DNA of 64,000 nucleotides. It comes from Pseudoflavonifractor phocaeensis. GTDB taxonomy: Bacteria; Bacillota; Clostridia; Oscillospirales; Oscillospiraceae. This document shows positions 45,217 to 52,771 of this stretch, piece by piece (positions within the stretch are counted from its first letter, which is position 1; the number at the start of each line of letters is the position of its first letter). Below the pieces are notes generated by a model. The model was not told the origin of the DNA. It did not search any database and worked only from the letters and a program-made list of their open reading frames with translations. The translations under genes were made by a program, and so were the position numbers. The stretch is from positions 85,216 through 149,215 of the forward strand of contig NZ_JADYUM010000008.1 of NCBI RefSeq assembly GCF_021531815.1, written 5' to 3'.

Positions 45217-45440
45217 CTATCCCTCTTTTCCCTTCCCGAGAGCATTCACAGCGGCCAGAGCCGATGCGCTGTCCGGGTGGAGATACCGCTGTGTGGTTGA
45301 GAATTTGGTATGACACATGACGGCAGGAGTAGGGAGGGAAATCTAGGACGCCCACACGTTGCAGAGCTGCGTGGTATTCTTCGTAGAATTTGTCCTTGTT
45401 CATGCCGACTACATACCCCGCGCGGCTATACCTCCGCCCA
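45217..45440 (-). pseudogene. Decayed tyrosine integrase (C-terminal remnant)
   Basis: In one frame AGYVVGMNKDKFYEEYHAAL then DFPPYSCRH, the catalytic Arg-x-His region of ICE/phage integrases. A few codons later the frame is lost. In another frame KFSTTQRYLHPDSASALAAV follows, which carries the catalytic Tyr, up to the TAG at 45217-45219. The roughly 50 residues normally between the two motifs are missing, so a deletion with frameshift removed them. The N-terminal half is also absent. It lies 330 bp beyond tRNA-Ser(GCT), a common integration target. Confidence 0.75.
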
Positions 45441-45681
45441 GAAGATGGGCATTAAGCTTAAAAAGGAATATTTGAGGCTTAGCTTATTTGTACTTGTTTT
45501 TAGCTGTTTCCCTTTGATTTCATTTTATCTGTAAACCCCTTTAATTACAGTGGTTCCGAGTGTTCCAAACCAGTTTTTCCGAACGAAATGACATGGGATC
45601 AATCCCGTGGTCCTTTTTTGTTCAGAAAGAAGCTCGCCTGCTGAGAGATGCAACAGCACCCTGCCGCACTTTTGGATAGAA
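45441..45681. other. Intergenic stretch, no gene seen
   Basis: AT-richer sequence without a supported gene. A small hairpin CATGGG/CCCGTG with T6 (about 45590-45618) may be a plus-strand terminator. Confidence 0.4.
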
Positions 45682-45713
45682 AAAACGCCCGGAAGCGCAA
45701 GCTTCCGGGCGTT
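45682..45713 (-). terminator. Terminator of the murT-gatD-like operon
   Basis: AACGCCCGGAAGC pairs with GCTTCCGGGCGTT around GCAA, with A-tract on the plus strand giving a minus-strand T-run. Confidence 0.85.
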
Positions 45714-45716
45714 CCC

Positions 45717-46451
45717 TTATTTACTTTGACACCGCAGCTTCAGCTGTTCCGCCGTAATGGCGTAACCGTCCTCTGCCCAGCGGTCCACGGGCCGCTCCTC
45801 CGGCAGCGTCTCGCCCCGACGCCGGTAGATGGCCTCCGCCACCGCGGCCAGCAGCCGGGGATTCTTCACCAGAATCGGCCCGGTCAACTCGGAGGCGAAC
45901 ACGTTCTTCCAGTGGAAGCCCTCGGGGGTCTTTTCACCTTCATTGCCAAAGCCCAGGGCCAGGCTGTCCAGCAGGGGCGTTTTCACGCCGGAGACGGTGG
46001 AGCACTTGTTCATAAAGCCCACCACAGGCTCCGGGAACAGGCTGGTGGCACCGTACACGTCCGCTACAAACCGCGTCTTCCCCTGGACGGAGGTAAACGC
46101 CGCCAGACCGATGCCCTCGTACACCTTGCCCTCGGCGTCGGTGATGGTGCTGCCTAGCAGCTCCATGGCGGTGCCCGCGAACAGCATGGCTGTGCCGCTT
46201 TCAGCGGCGGCCTTCACAGCGCTGCCGAACCGGGCAAAATCGGCCAGAGCGGCTTTCTGGCTCCGCTCCGTGCCGGCGCCCATGAACAGAAAGTCGGCAC
46301 CCGCAAGGTCGGCCTCCTGGCCGGGAACCACGGTCTCCACGGTGACGGTGTTGCCCAGGGCCTCCAGATATCGCCGCAGCACCGCCACGTTGGCGTAGCT
46401 GCCGTACAGGCTCATCAGGTCGGGATAAAAATGGATGATACGGATGTCCAT
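45717..46451 (-). CDS. GatD-like glutamine amidotransferase homologue lacking the catalytic Cys and His
   Basis: A 244-aa protein of the CobB/CobQ-like class I amidotransferase fold and partner of the adjacent MurT-like ligase (IRIIHFYPDLMSLYGSYANV start, typical of GatD). In active GatD the nucleophile lies in an I/V-CGGYQ-LLG elbow. Here the same place reads MLFAGTAMELLG, with Ala for Cys. The catalytic His normally in Y-x-HGP reads ASELTGPILVKNP, with Thr for His. Tail motifs (GFGNEGEKTPEGFHWKNV) are otherwise conserved. It should therefore not hydrolyse glutamine. ATG 46451 overlaps the murT stop (TGATG). Confidence 0.85.
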   Translation of the reverse strand: MDIRIIHFYPDLMSLYGSYANVAVLRRYLEALGNTVTVETVVPGQEADLAGADFLFMGAGTERSQKAALADFARFGSAVKAAAESGTAMLFAGTAMELLGSTITDAEGKVYEGIGLAAFTSVQGKTRFVADVYGATSLFPEPVVGFMNKCSTVSGVKTPLLDSLALGFGNEGEKTPEGFHWKNVFASELTGPILVKNPRLLAAVAEAIYRRRGETLPEERPVDRWAEDGYAITAEQLKLRCQSK

Positions 46452-47788
46452 CACAGCGCCTCCTTTTTCACATCCGGCAGCGTCAGCAGCTTGTCCCGGT
46501 CGGAGAAGCAGGTCACGACATAGAGGTCCTCGCCGCCCTGGGCCTTCAACTCCGCCGCGGCAGCGGCGATATCCGGCTGGACGGACCAGACCTCCGGGGA
46601 GATGGCGGTGAAGGAGAACCGCTCCGCCAGGTCGTTGCAGTACCGGCCGGAGAAGATGATTTTCCGGACATGGGCGCGGTTCAGCTGATCGAAGTCGATG
46701 TCCCACAGCCAGCTGGTCTCGCTGGTGAAGTACTTCCGGCTGACGGCGTCCACGATGATCAGAACGGCGCAGTCGGCCTTGGTGGAGGCCACATAGCGCA
46801 GGTTCGTGTCGTAGGCGATGCTGTTCTCATGCTTGGAGGTCAGAAGCGTGCCGTGGTGCTGGCCCAGGGTAAACTTCTGCATCCGTCCGTTTTTCAGGAT
46901 GTAGTTGTTGATGACCCCGGAGGCCGTCTCCGGCGCCACGCCGCATTCCCGACAGGCGGCGTAGGCCGCCAGGATATTGTAGACATTATAGATGCTGCGG
47001 AAGGCCAGTTGGATGGTCACGCCGCCGTCGATGGTCAGCGTTCCGTTCTCCAGGTCCACATCGGTGGCGGTATAGTCCGTGGCGGGCTTGGCGTGGCCGC
47101 ATTTCGTGCAGCGGTAGGCGCCGATGTGGTTGTAGTGGACGTAGTCGTACTCCATGGGGGCCTTGCAGACGGGGCAGTAGGCGCCGTCGCGGTAGACGCC
47201 GGTGGGGGCATCCGTGGAGACGGAGCACTTGTCCAGACCGAACCACTTTACCTTTTCGTGCCCGACCGCAAAGCAGCTGGACAGGGGATCGTCGGCGTTC
47301 AGGATCAGCTCCGTCTCGGGATGAATGGCAGGCAGAATGGCGTCGTAGACCCACTCCGGGTGGCCGTTCCGGGTCAGCTGGTCCCGGTAAAGGTTGGTGA
47401 TGACGAACTCAGTGGGGTGAAAGAATTGGAAACTGAACTTGGCGTACCGCTCGTCGCTCTCCAGCAGCAGCACGTCAGCCTTGACCCTGCCGCCCATAGT
47501 GGCGTGGGCCAGCACCAGGGTGGTGACGCCTTCAATCTGGTTGGAGCCTTCCTTGTTGTAGACCACGTGCTTTCCGTCGGCCCGCAGAATGGCGGCGATC
47601 ATCTCCACCGTGGAGGTCTTGCCATTGGAGCCGGTGACGGCGATAATGTGGGGCGGCATCTGGATCCGGCGCAGGATGTCCGGGCAGATTTTCAGGGCGA
47701 ACTTGCCGGGCATGGAGCTGCCCTTGCCCACCAGCTTGCCCACAAACCGGCCCAGCTTACAGACCAGGATGGCCAGAAACATTCTCAC
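46451..47788 (-). CDS. murT: MurT-like Mur ligase (lipid II isoglutaminyl synthase ligase subunit family)
   Basis: A 445-aa Mur-ligase-fold protein with P-loop TGSNGKTST, and the MurT-specific zinc ribbon: CPVC at about 205 and CTKC about 22 residues later. DUF1727-type C-terminal domain. In typical MurT the end of the central region reads DGRD-x-SWIWDVDF, with an Asp that completes the GatD triad. Here it is FTSE-T-SWLWDIDF. GTG 47788 start follows GGAG and overlaps the stop of a decayed upstream gene; ATG 47782 is an alternative. It presumably still activates a carboxylate with ATP, but glutamine-fed amidation looks impossible with its partner. Confidence 0.85.
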   Translation of the reverse strand: MRMFLAILVCKLGRFVGKLVGKGSSMPGKFALKICPDILRRIQMPPHIIAVTGSNGKTSTVEMIAAILRADGKHVVYNKEGSNQIEGVTTLVLAHATMGGRVKADVLLLESDERYAKFSFQFFHPTEFVITNLYRDQLTRNGHPEWVYDAILPAIHPETELILNADDPLSSCFAVGHEKVKWFGLDKCSVSTDAPTGVYRDGAYCPVCKAPMEYDYVHYNHIGAYRCTKCGHAKPATDYTATDVDLENGTLTIDGGVTIQLAFRSIYNVYNILAAYAACRECGVAPETASGVINNYILKNGRMQKFTLGQHHGTLLTSKHENSIAYDTNLRYVASTKADCAVLIIVDAVSRKYFTSETSWLWDIDFDQLNRAHVRKIIFSGRYCNDLAERFSFTAISPEVWSVQPDIAAAAAELKAQGGEDLYVVTCFSDRDKLLTLPDVKKEAL

Positions 47789-47990
47789 GGTTTCTCCATC
47801 TCCTTTTTGAAAAATTCTCGGAATTCCGCAACGGCGCGGACAGGCGCGCCGTCGGCGTTTTGTATTTCAGGGGCAGGGCGAAGAACATGATGCCCTTCCG
47901 GCCTACCAGCTTTTTCAGGCACAGACACTCCACAATGACGAGGCCGCCGTTCAGCAGGATCTTGTGGGCGGGGTATTCCCCGCAAGGCAG
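47785..47990 (-). pseudogene. Cyclase-family (kynurenine formamidase-like) remnant with frameshift
   Basis: In one minus-strand frame the sequence reads CGEYPAHKILLNGGLVIVEC then LKKLVGRKGIMFFALPLK, the C-terminal part of the cyclase family. At about 47870 the similarity moves to the next frame as ADGAPVRAVAEF, the family's usual ending. The N-terminal two thirds are gone. The last frame's stop overlaps the murT start codon, so the ancestral gene was probably the first gene of this operon. Confidence 0.65.
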
Positions 47991-48002
47991 GGATCATAAA
48001 AA

Positions 48003-48860
48003 TTACGCGCAGTGCAGCGTCAAAACGGCGATCTCCGGCCGGTTGAACAGCCGAAAAGTGGCGCCGGAATTGCCCAGCCCCCGGGTGACGAACAGGGCGG
48101 AGTCATTTTTCTCGTAAAGCCCCGCCGTATAGTAGGGGAAGAGCGTCCGATCCGTGGAGACCAACCCGTCGGTAAAGGGCAGGCGTACCAGGCCGCCGTG
48201 GCCGTGGCCGGAGACCACCAAATCGGCTCCCAGCAGACTGTAACGGTCGGGAAAATAGTTGTTCCGGTGGGCCAGAAAAATCCAGAAGGGATCGCCATAG
48301 GCGGCGTAGACCTCCGCGGCCACTTGTTCCGGCGTTTTCTGGTCGGCGTAGCCGTTGGGGTCGTCAATGCCTGCCAGAACGACGGCGCCGCCGTTCCGCT
48401 CCAATTCCAGGAACTGGTTGGACAGCACGGTCACGCCGTGCTCTGTCAGCGCTTTCTTCAGCTCCGGCACATCGCCGATGGCCCACTCGTGGTTGCCGGT
48501 GACATAGTAGGTGGGTGCGATGGCGCTGAGACCGTCCGCCACTTCGGCGGCATAGTTCGGCGGAATGTCATGCAGGCAGTCCAGCAGGTCGCCCACGAAG
48601 AAGATATAATCCGGCGCCTCTGCCCGGACGGCGTCCAGAAGCTCCGTGTTGTCCTCGCCGAAGAAGGCGGTGTGCAGGTCCCCCAGCACCACGATACGGC
48701 AGCCGTCGAAACCCTCCGGTAAGCCGGTGAAAGCGGGGTCAAACTGTGTGACCTGCAAGGCGGTATTCCCCCACCGGACGAAAAGCGCGGCCAGAACCGC
48801 CAGAAGCAGCAGCGTCAAAGCCGCCCACAGCGGGCGGCGCTTTCTCGAATGTTTTGCCAT
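48003..48860 (-). CDS. YkuE-type membrane-anchored metallophosphoesterase
   Basis: 285 aa. Basic start (MAKHSRKRR) and one transmembrane helix (about 10-30), catalytic domain outside. Metal motifs: VLGDLHTAF (usual GD-H), FVGDLLD, TGNHEWA, LAHRN and SGHGHGG. Similar proteins (YkuE, UDP-diacylglucosamine hydrolase-like) act on phospholipid or cell-wall-linked phosphodiesters. ATG 48860 with GAGGGGG upstream. It is 15 bp before the cyclase remnant on the same strand, so the group may be one operon with murT. Confidence 0.88.
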   Translation of the reverse strand: MAKHSRKRRPLWAALTLLLLAVLAALFVRWGNTALQVTQFDPAFTGLPEGFDGCRIVVLGDLHTAFFGEDNTELLDAVRAEAPDYIFFVGDLLDCLHDIPPNYAAEVADGLSAIAPTYYVTGNHEWAIGDVPELKKALTEHGVTVLSNQFLELERNGGAVVLAGIDDPNGYADQKTPEQVAAEVYAAYGDPFWIFLAHRNNYFPDRYSLLGADLVVSGHGHGGLVRLPFTDGLVSTDRTLFPYYTAGLYEKNDSALFVTRGLGNSGATFRLFNRPEIAVLTLHCA

Positions 48861-49185
48861 AAAAAGCGGCCCCCTCTGCCGCGGGAAAACCGTGCAATGC
48901 ACGGAAAACAATCGAAGCTGTGTTCATGTGGTTTTCGGCGCATAACCACGACATTTTACCTCATTATAACACAGGAGTATTTGCGTGGCGAGAGAAAAAA
49001 TGTACAAAGAAGTGGGACATTCGGGGCCGAAAACCGCAGATTCTCGGCAATTTGCCAATATAGGCGGAAATGGATAAAATGCATTGAATAATATATAATT
49101 ATTTGGGAAATGTGTCAATTGGCAATCTTGCGCCATCCCGGAAAAGTTGATAGGCTGAACGCAGACTTCAGGGCAGGAGATCTGA

Positions 49186-49269
49186 ATGGCGGATATGGTG
49201 AAAATCCTGCTGAGCGATGTGGAGGATTTGGTTTTGCTAAGCGACATGTGGCTTTGCAGCAAGCGGTAA
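49186..49269 (+). CDS. Possible 27-aa ORF
   Basis: ATG 49186 has AGGAG 6 nt upstream and encodes MADMVKILLSDVEDLVLLSD plus seven residues. No family is recognised and the region 48962-49340 has no other gene, so this is only a candidate micro-protein or part of a structured RNA. A strong hairpin follows at 49340. Confidence 0.25.
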   Translation: MADMVKILLSDVEDLVLLSDMWLCSKR

Positions 49270-49339
49270 AAAAGGAAAAACCGCGCCGGAGGCAATGTCA
49301 TTAAGGTAACGGGACAAAGCCAAGGAGCAAAACAGCAAA

Positions 49340-49380
49340 AAAAGTGCATCCAAGGCACTTCCTGCCTTGGATGCACTTTT
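49340..49380. terminator. Strong symmetric terminator
   Basis: An 18-bp perfect stem (49340-49357 with 49363-49380) around CTTCC, with A4/T4 ends. The transcript it ends is not obvious. The DNA from 49381 to 49689 contains no recognisable gene. Confidence 0.7.
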
Positions 49381-49689
49381 CATGGAAAAGGGCATATCAT
49401 CTGGATGTTCCGGTCAAAGAGTGTAAAAAACGAAGATTCCGCTGGCTTTTAAAATTAATATTCCATAAACAAAATGCGAATACATCGAAAATATTGCTCC
49501 TCTACAATCAGACCAGTTAAGAAAAAAACCAGTTTTGCCGGAAGGTGACCCCATTGCTCCAGATGATCATACTGTCCGGGCAGCTGCCGTTTTGTTTGTT
49601 CTCGGCTGCTGCCTGCCGCCGCCGCTGTTGAAACGCAGAGCGCTGAACAATATTGCTCTGGAGTCGGCGTGTCAAAAATGTGAATGAAT

Positions 49690-49853
49690 CCGTGTCATTG
49701 ATGACAACGAAGCGGCACCCCTGTGGCGTCTTCGGCTGATCGGGAGCGCAAAGCGGGAGATCATTTTGCCCGCCTTTGATTTTCGAGATGATGAGACGGG
49801 ACGGTACATGATGCGGCGCTCCTGGATGCCGCGCACCGCGACGTAAGGGTGCG
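49690..49853 (+). pseudogene. Phospholipase D-family remnant
   Basis: The frame reads RVIDDNEAAPLWRLRLIGSA then KREIILPAFDFRDDETGRYM, which matches the start of clostridial PLD-family (cardiolipin-synthase-like) proteins in which IDDN-EALLWRLRLI-SAKREIIL is conserved. Right after, the similarity continues in another frame (DAALLDAAHRDVRVRL), so there is a frameshift. The HKD catalytic parts are absent. Recognition is from motif memory. Confidence 0.55.
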
Positions 49854-49856
49854 GTT

Positions 49857-49950
49857 GTGTTCGGCGTTTTCATTATTCTGCAGGTTATTTTCGCGGTGAT
49901 CCCGGGCGCGCCCTTTGAGATTGCCGCGGGTTACATGTTCCTTTCGGCTT
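49857..49950 (+). pseudogene. TVP38/TMEM64 (DedA-like) membrane protein fragment
   Basis: VFGVFIILQVIFAVIPGAPF followed by EIAAGYMF is the hallmark entry of TVP38/TMEM64 proteins (IPG-PFE-AAGY). Only about 28 residues remain before the reading frame becomes unrelated. Confidence 0.55.
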
Positions 49951-50310
49951 TTCGTTACTCTGACGGAACAGGTCTGTCCGTCCATGCTGCAAACCGCTCT
50001 GAACCATATTGCCCCGCGGTTTCCCACCATTGTGGCCGGGATCCGGCGCGGAACATATGCTTACGCCAAGGAAAAGGTACCCTATAACTGCGGCGCGGCT
50101 CCCTATCGAGGCAAGCTGTATTTCCATTTCAGCCGCCGGTGTGAAAACGCGGAACTGGAGCGGCGGTTCTTCTGCCACCTTGCGTCCATGAGCTGCGGCG
50201 CTGAGTTTGAAGTGAATGGCCGCCCAGTGGGCCAGGGTTCGCATCTGGAATCTTTCGGACCATGGTCCGGTCTACCTGACAAAGAGTGGGCCTTGTGCGG
50301 CGCTGTGTAA
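49930..50310 (+). pseudogene. Condensation-domain/alcohol-acetyltransferase-like fragment
   Basis: In frame, TCSFRLFVTLTEQVCPSMLQ then TALNHIAPRFPTIVAGIRRG resembles the N-terminal lobe of condensation-domain-like acetyltransferases (LQ-ALD-TLPRFP-...-RRGFFWYYL). The downstream residues to the stop at 50310 (AELERRFFCHLASM...) are not recognised. The HHxxxDG active site is absent. It runs straight on from the TVP38 fragment, so neighbouring genes have been collapsed together. Confidence 0.45.
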
Positions 50311-50349
50311 CGGCCTCGGTACAGCCGGTGTGTTCCGGTGTCACATAGA

Positions 50350-50396
50350 AGACAGGCGACGTCCGTCAGCCCCTGACAGACGCCGCCTGTTCTTAT
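50350..50396 (-). terminator. Hairpin after the HAD gene
   Basis: ACAGGCGACGTCCGTCAG pairs with CTGACAGACGCCGCCTGT (50352-50390, a few mismatches or G-U). The T-run is weak. Confidence 0.5.
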
Positions 50397-50406
50397 GATC
50401 CGTGGC

Positions 50407-51114
50407 TTATAGGGAACGGATCCGTGAGAGTAATTCCGGAAAACCGCCGTTGGGATAGACCGAAATATCTTTTTCCTCGGAGTTGATCATGCAATCGGTG
50501 AGCAGAAACACCTCCATGCCCAGCGCCTGCGCGGACATGTCCTCCGTCACATCGTTGCCCACCATCAGGCATTCTTCCGCTCTGAGGCCCAGCTGCGCCA
50601 CGATGTCTCGATAGTAGTCGGGATTTGGTTTGCAGAACCGTGAATTTTCGTAAGTAGTATATAGCTCAAAATCCTGTGGCGTCAGTCCGGCCCAGCGAAT
50701 ACGGTTTTCGGTGGCGACGGCGGGGAAAATGGGGTTTGTGGCCAGGACCGGGCGCAGCCCCTTTCCCTTGACCAGCGCTATCGTTTCGGCGGCTGCGGGA
50801 TTAAAACCGCAGACGGCCTTTGCGCCATTAAAATCCTCGCGGTAGAACGCTTCAAACAGCGGCAGGTCCTCTTTCACTTTTTCACCGCAGAACTCCGCAA
50901 ATTTCTCCCAGAAGACTGCCTCGTTGCTTTGGCGGCCGTCGTTTTGGACCATTGCAGCCGTTCCGGCCCAGATGGCGTCGATCAACTGTTTCGGCTCATA
51001 GCCATGGGGCGCGAGCTTTGCCGCAAGCAGCTGAAAATAAGCCTTGACAAAGTGATCCTGATCCATCGGCAGGAGGGTCCCGTCCAAATCGAATAAAACA
51101 GCCTTGATGCTCAT
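50407..51114 (-). CDS. HAD-family hydrolase
   Basis: A 235-aa phosphatase of the haloacid-dehalogenase superfamily. Motif I FDLDGTLLP (8-16), motif II LATNP, motif III Lys in CKPNPDYY, motif IV GNDVTEDMSAA-like (VGNDVTEDM). A C1 cap lies between motifs I and II. The substrate is unknown. ATG 51114 follows AAAGGA; the open frame extends upstream to 51276 without a better ribosome site. Confidence 0.9.
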   Translation of the reverse strand: MSIKAVLFDLDGTLLPMDQDHFVKAYFQLLAAKLAPHGYEPKQLIDAIWAGTAAMVQNDGRQSNEAVFWEKFAEFCGEKVKEDLPLFEAFYREDFNGAKAVCGFNPAAAETIALVKGKGLRPVLATNPIFPAVATENRIRWAGLTPQDFELYTTYENSRFCKPNPDYYRDIVAQLGLRAEECLMVGNDVTEDMSAQALGMEVFLLTDCMINSEEKDISVYPNGGFPELLSRIRSL

Positions 51115-51256
51115 GCGATAATCCTTTCGTGCTGTATCCAGCAGGTGTGTTGTTCTAACTCTATCGGGGAGTTTTTTTATTTGTCTACTTTTCCCCTTGC
51201 TATAAGTTCTTTTTTTCCACTGGTAGAGCCAGTGGTTGTCTTTGTTAAGACAATTC

Positions 51257-51296
51257 AAAAAACGGGGACTGGCCAACAGGACAGTCCACGTTTTTA
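51257..51296 (+). terminator. Hairpin with T5 just before the dehydrogenase pseudogene
   Basis: AACG-x-GGACTG pairs with CAGTCC-x-CGTT and runs into TTTTT, ending 11 bp before the start codon's ribosome site region. Another dyad CCACTGG/CCAGTGG lies at 51219-51237. 51115-51256 has no gene. Confidence 0.45.
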
Positions 51297-51306
51297 AGGA
51301 GGAACC

Positions 51307-52325
51307 ATGAAAGCAGCGATTTACAACGGAAAAGAAGATGTGACCATCATCGAAAAGCCTACCCCGTCTGCGGACCGAAGGACGTCCTGCTGAAAACCAT
51401 CTATGCCAGTATCTGCGGGACAGATGTGGCCGTGTACCGGCACGGACCGGGTACCGGACACCGGATCACGCCCGGCGGAGAGTTTGGAGATGAGGCTGTG
51501 TGCCGGGTCGCCGCCGTGGGCGAACAGGTGACCGGGGTCCGGGTGGGACAGCGGGTCTATCCCTATCCCCTTCTGGTCACGGGAGATCCCGGACGGGCCG
51601 GCACTATCGGAGCCTTTTCCGAGTACATCCTGGCCCCCAACGCCAGACTGGGCCTGGAGCTGTATCCCGTGCCGGAGGAAATCGACGACAGGACGGCCGC
51701 GCTGATCGAACCCTTTGCCGTAGGGGCCCGGGCCGCGCGCCGGGCCCAGCCGAAGACGGGCGAAAAGGCGGTGGTGTTCGGAGCGGGCACCATAGGCATT
51801 GCAACGGCCATCGCACTGAAAGAGTTCGGCTGTGAGCAGGTGATGGTCTGCGACCTGTCGGAGCTGCGGCTGGAAAAAGTGCGGCGGTTGGGCTTCCCTG
51901 CGTGTAATCTGCGGGAGGAGGGGGCCGGCGCGGCGGCGGCAGAGCTGTTCGGTACGGCCCGGGGCTTGACCGGCCCCGCCCCTGATGTGGACGTTTTCCT
52001 GGATGCGGCCGGCGATCCTGATTTGCTGAAGCTGTTTCAAGAGGTGGGAAAAATCGGGAGCCGCATGGTGGTGGTAGCCGTACTGGCCGGGGAGCGCCCG
52101 GTGGATATTCTGCATATGACCTACGCCCAGAAAGCGTTGATCGGTTCCGGCGGATACTTCCCGGAGGATGTGCGGGACGTTCTGCGCATCATGTCCACTG
52201 GGAAATATGATATTTCTTCCATTATCACCCATGAATTCCCCCACGCGGCGTTAAAGCAGGCCCTGGAGACGGCGGGGCGCACGGATCAGGCGCTGAATGT
52301 TTTGATCCGTTACGGGGACGGATGA
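51307..52325 (+). pseudogene. Zinc-dependent alcohol (sorbitol/threonine-type) dehydrogenase, frameshifted
   Basis: ATG 51307 with AAGGAGGAACC. The first frame gives MKAAIYNGKEDVTIIEKPTP then hits TGA after about 28 codons. The match resumes in another frame from about 51365 (CGPKDVLLKTIYASICGTDV) and runs open to the stop at 52323-52325. It includes the Cys zinc ligand in ICGTD, GEFGDEAVCRV (usual GHE region altered), the Rossmann motif VFGAGTIGIATAIA, and a normal C-terminus. One base change near 51358-51370 accounts for it. The catalytic GHE motif reads GDE, a second sign of decay, or divergence. Confidence 0.75.
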
Positions 52326-52466
52326 TTGCCTGGGGATCAAGTGCCTTTTGGATGGCCGGGTTGCCGCCGATCGGAAGGCGCTTTTCTTTGCCCCGTTGTT
52401 TGGAGACGCTCCCGTCGCGGTTCCGCAATTTGAGCGAGCTGTTCCAAATGCTATAATTATGAGGAT

Positions 52467-52505
52467 AAAAAACATGGGCCGATCTGTGATCGGCCCATGT
52501 TTTTT
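52467..52505. terminator. Strong symmetric terminator after the dehydrogenase
   Basis: AAAAAACATGGGCCGATC pairs perfectly with its complement around TGT and ends in T6. The following 52506-52722 holds no gene I can support. Confidence 0.85.
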
Positions 52506-52722
52506 CGTTCGATTTTGCTCCTATTCACGTTCCGCTTTGTTAAACATGCTGCGCACGCCGATCCATGGTTTTGGTGGGAGCGGCTTGACGCGTAAAGATC
52601 TGAATGCGGGACAAAGAATATGTGGTGTTGAATATGGAATAAACCGGGCCGGAGCCGCATCCATACAGCGGGTCCTCCTATCCGTTCCGCGTTGTTCCGG
52701 GCAGTTCTCAATGGCTTGCGGC

Positions 52723-52763
52723 AAAAGAAACCCCGGCGGCCCCGCGCATGAGCCGCCGGGGTT
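52723..52763 (-). terminator. pepD terminator
   Basis: On the minus strand AACCCCGGCGGC pairs with GCCGCCGGGGTT across 11 nt and runs into TTCTTTT. Confidence 0.8.
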
Positions 52764-52771
52764 GTCATCGT

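Noticed and set aside
48924..49376. 150-codon minus-strand frame
   Set aside because: Starts inside a terminator, Cys/Pro/Phe-rich with no domain, and includes the promoter region of the neighbouring gene.
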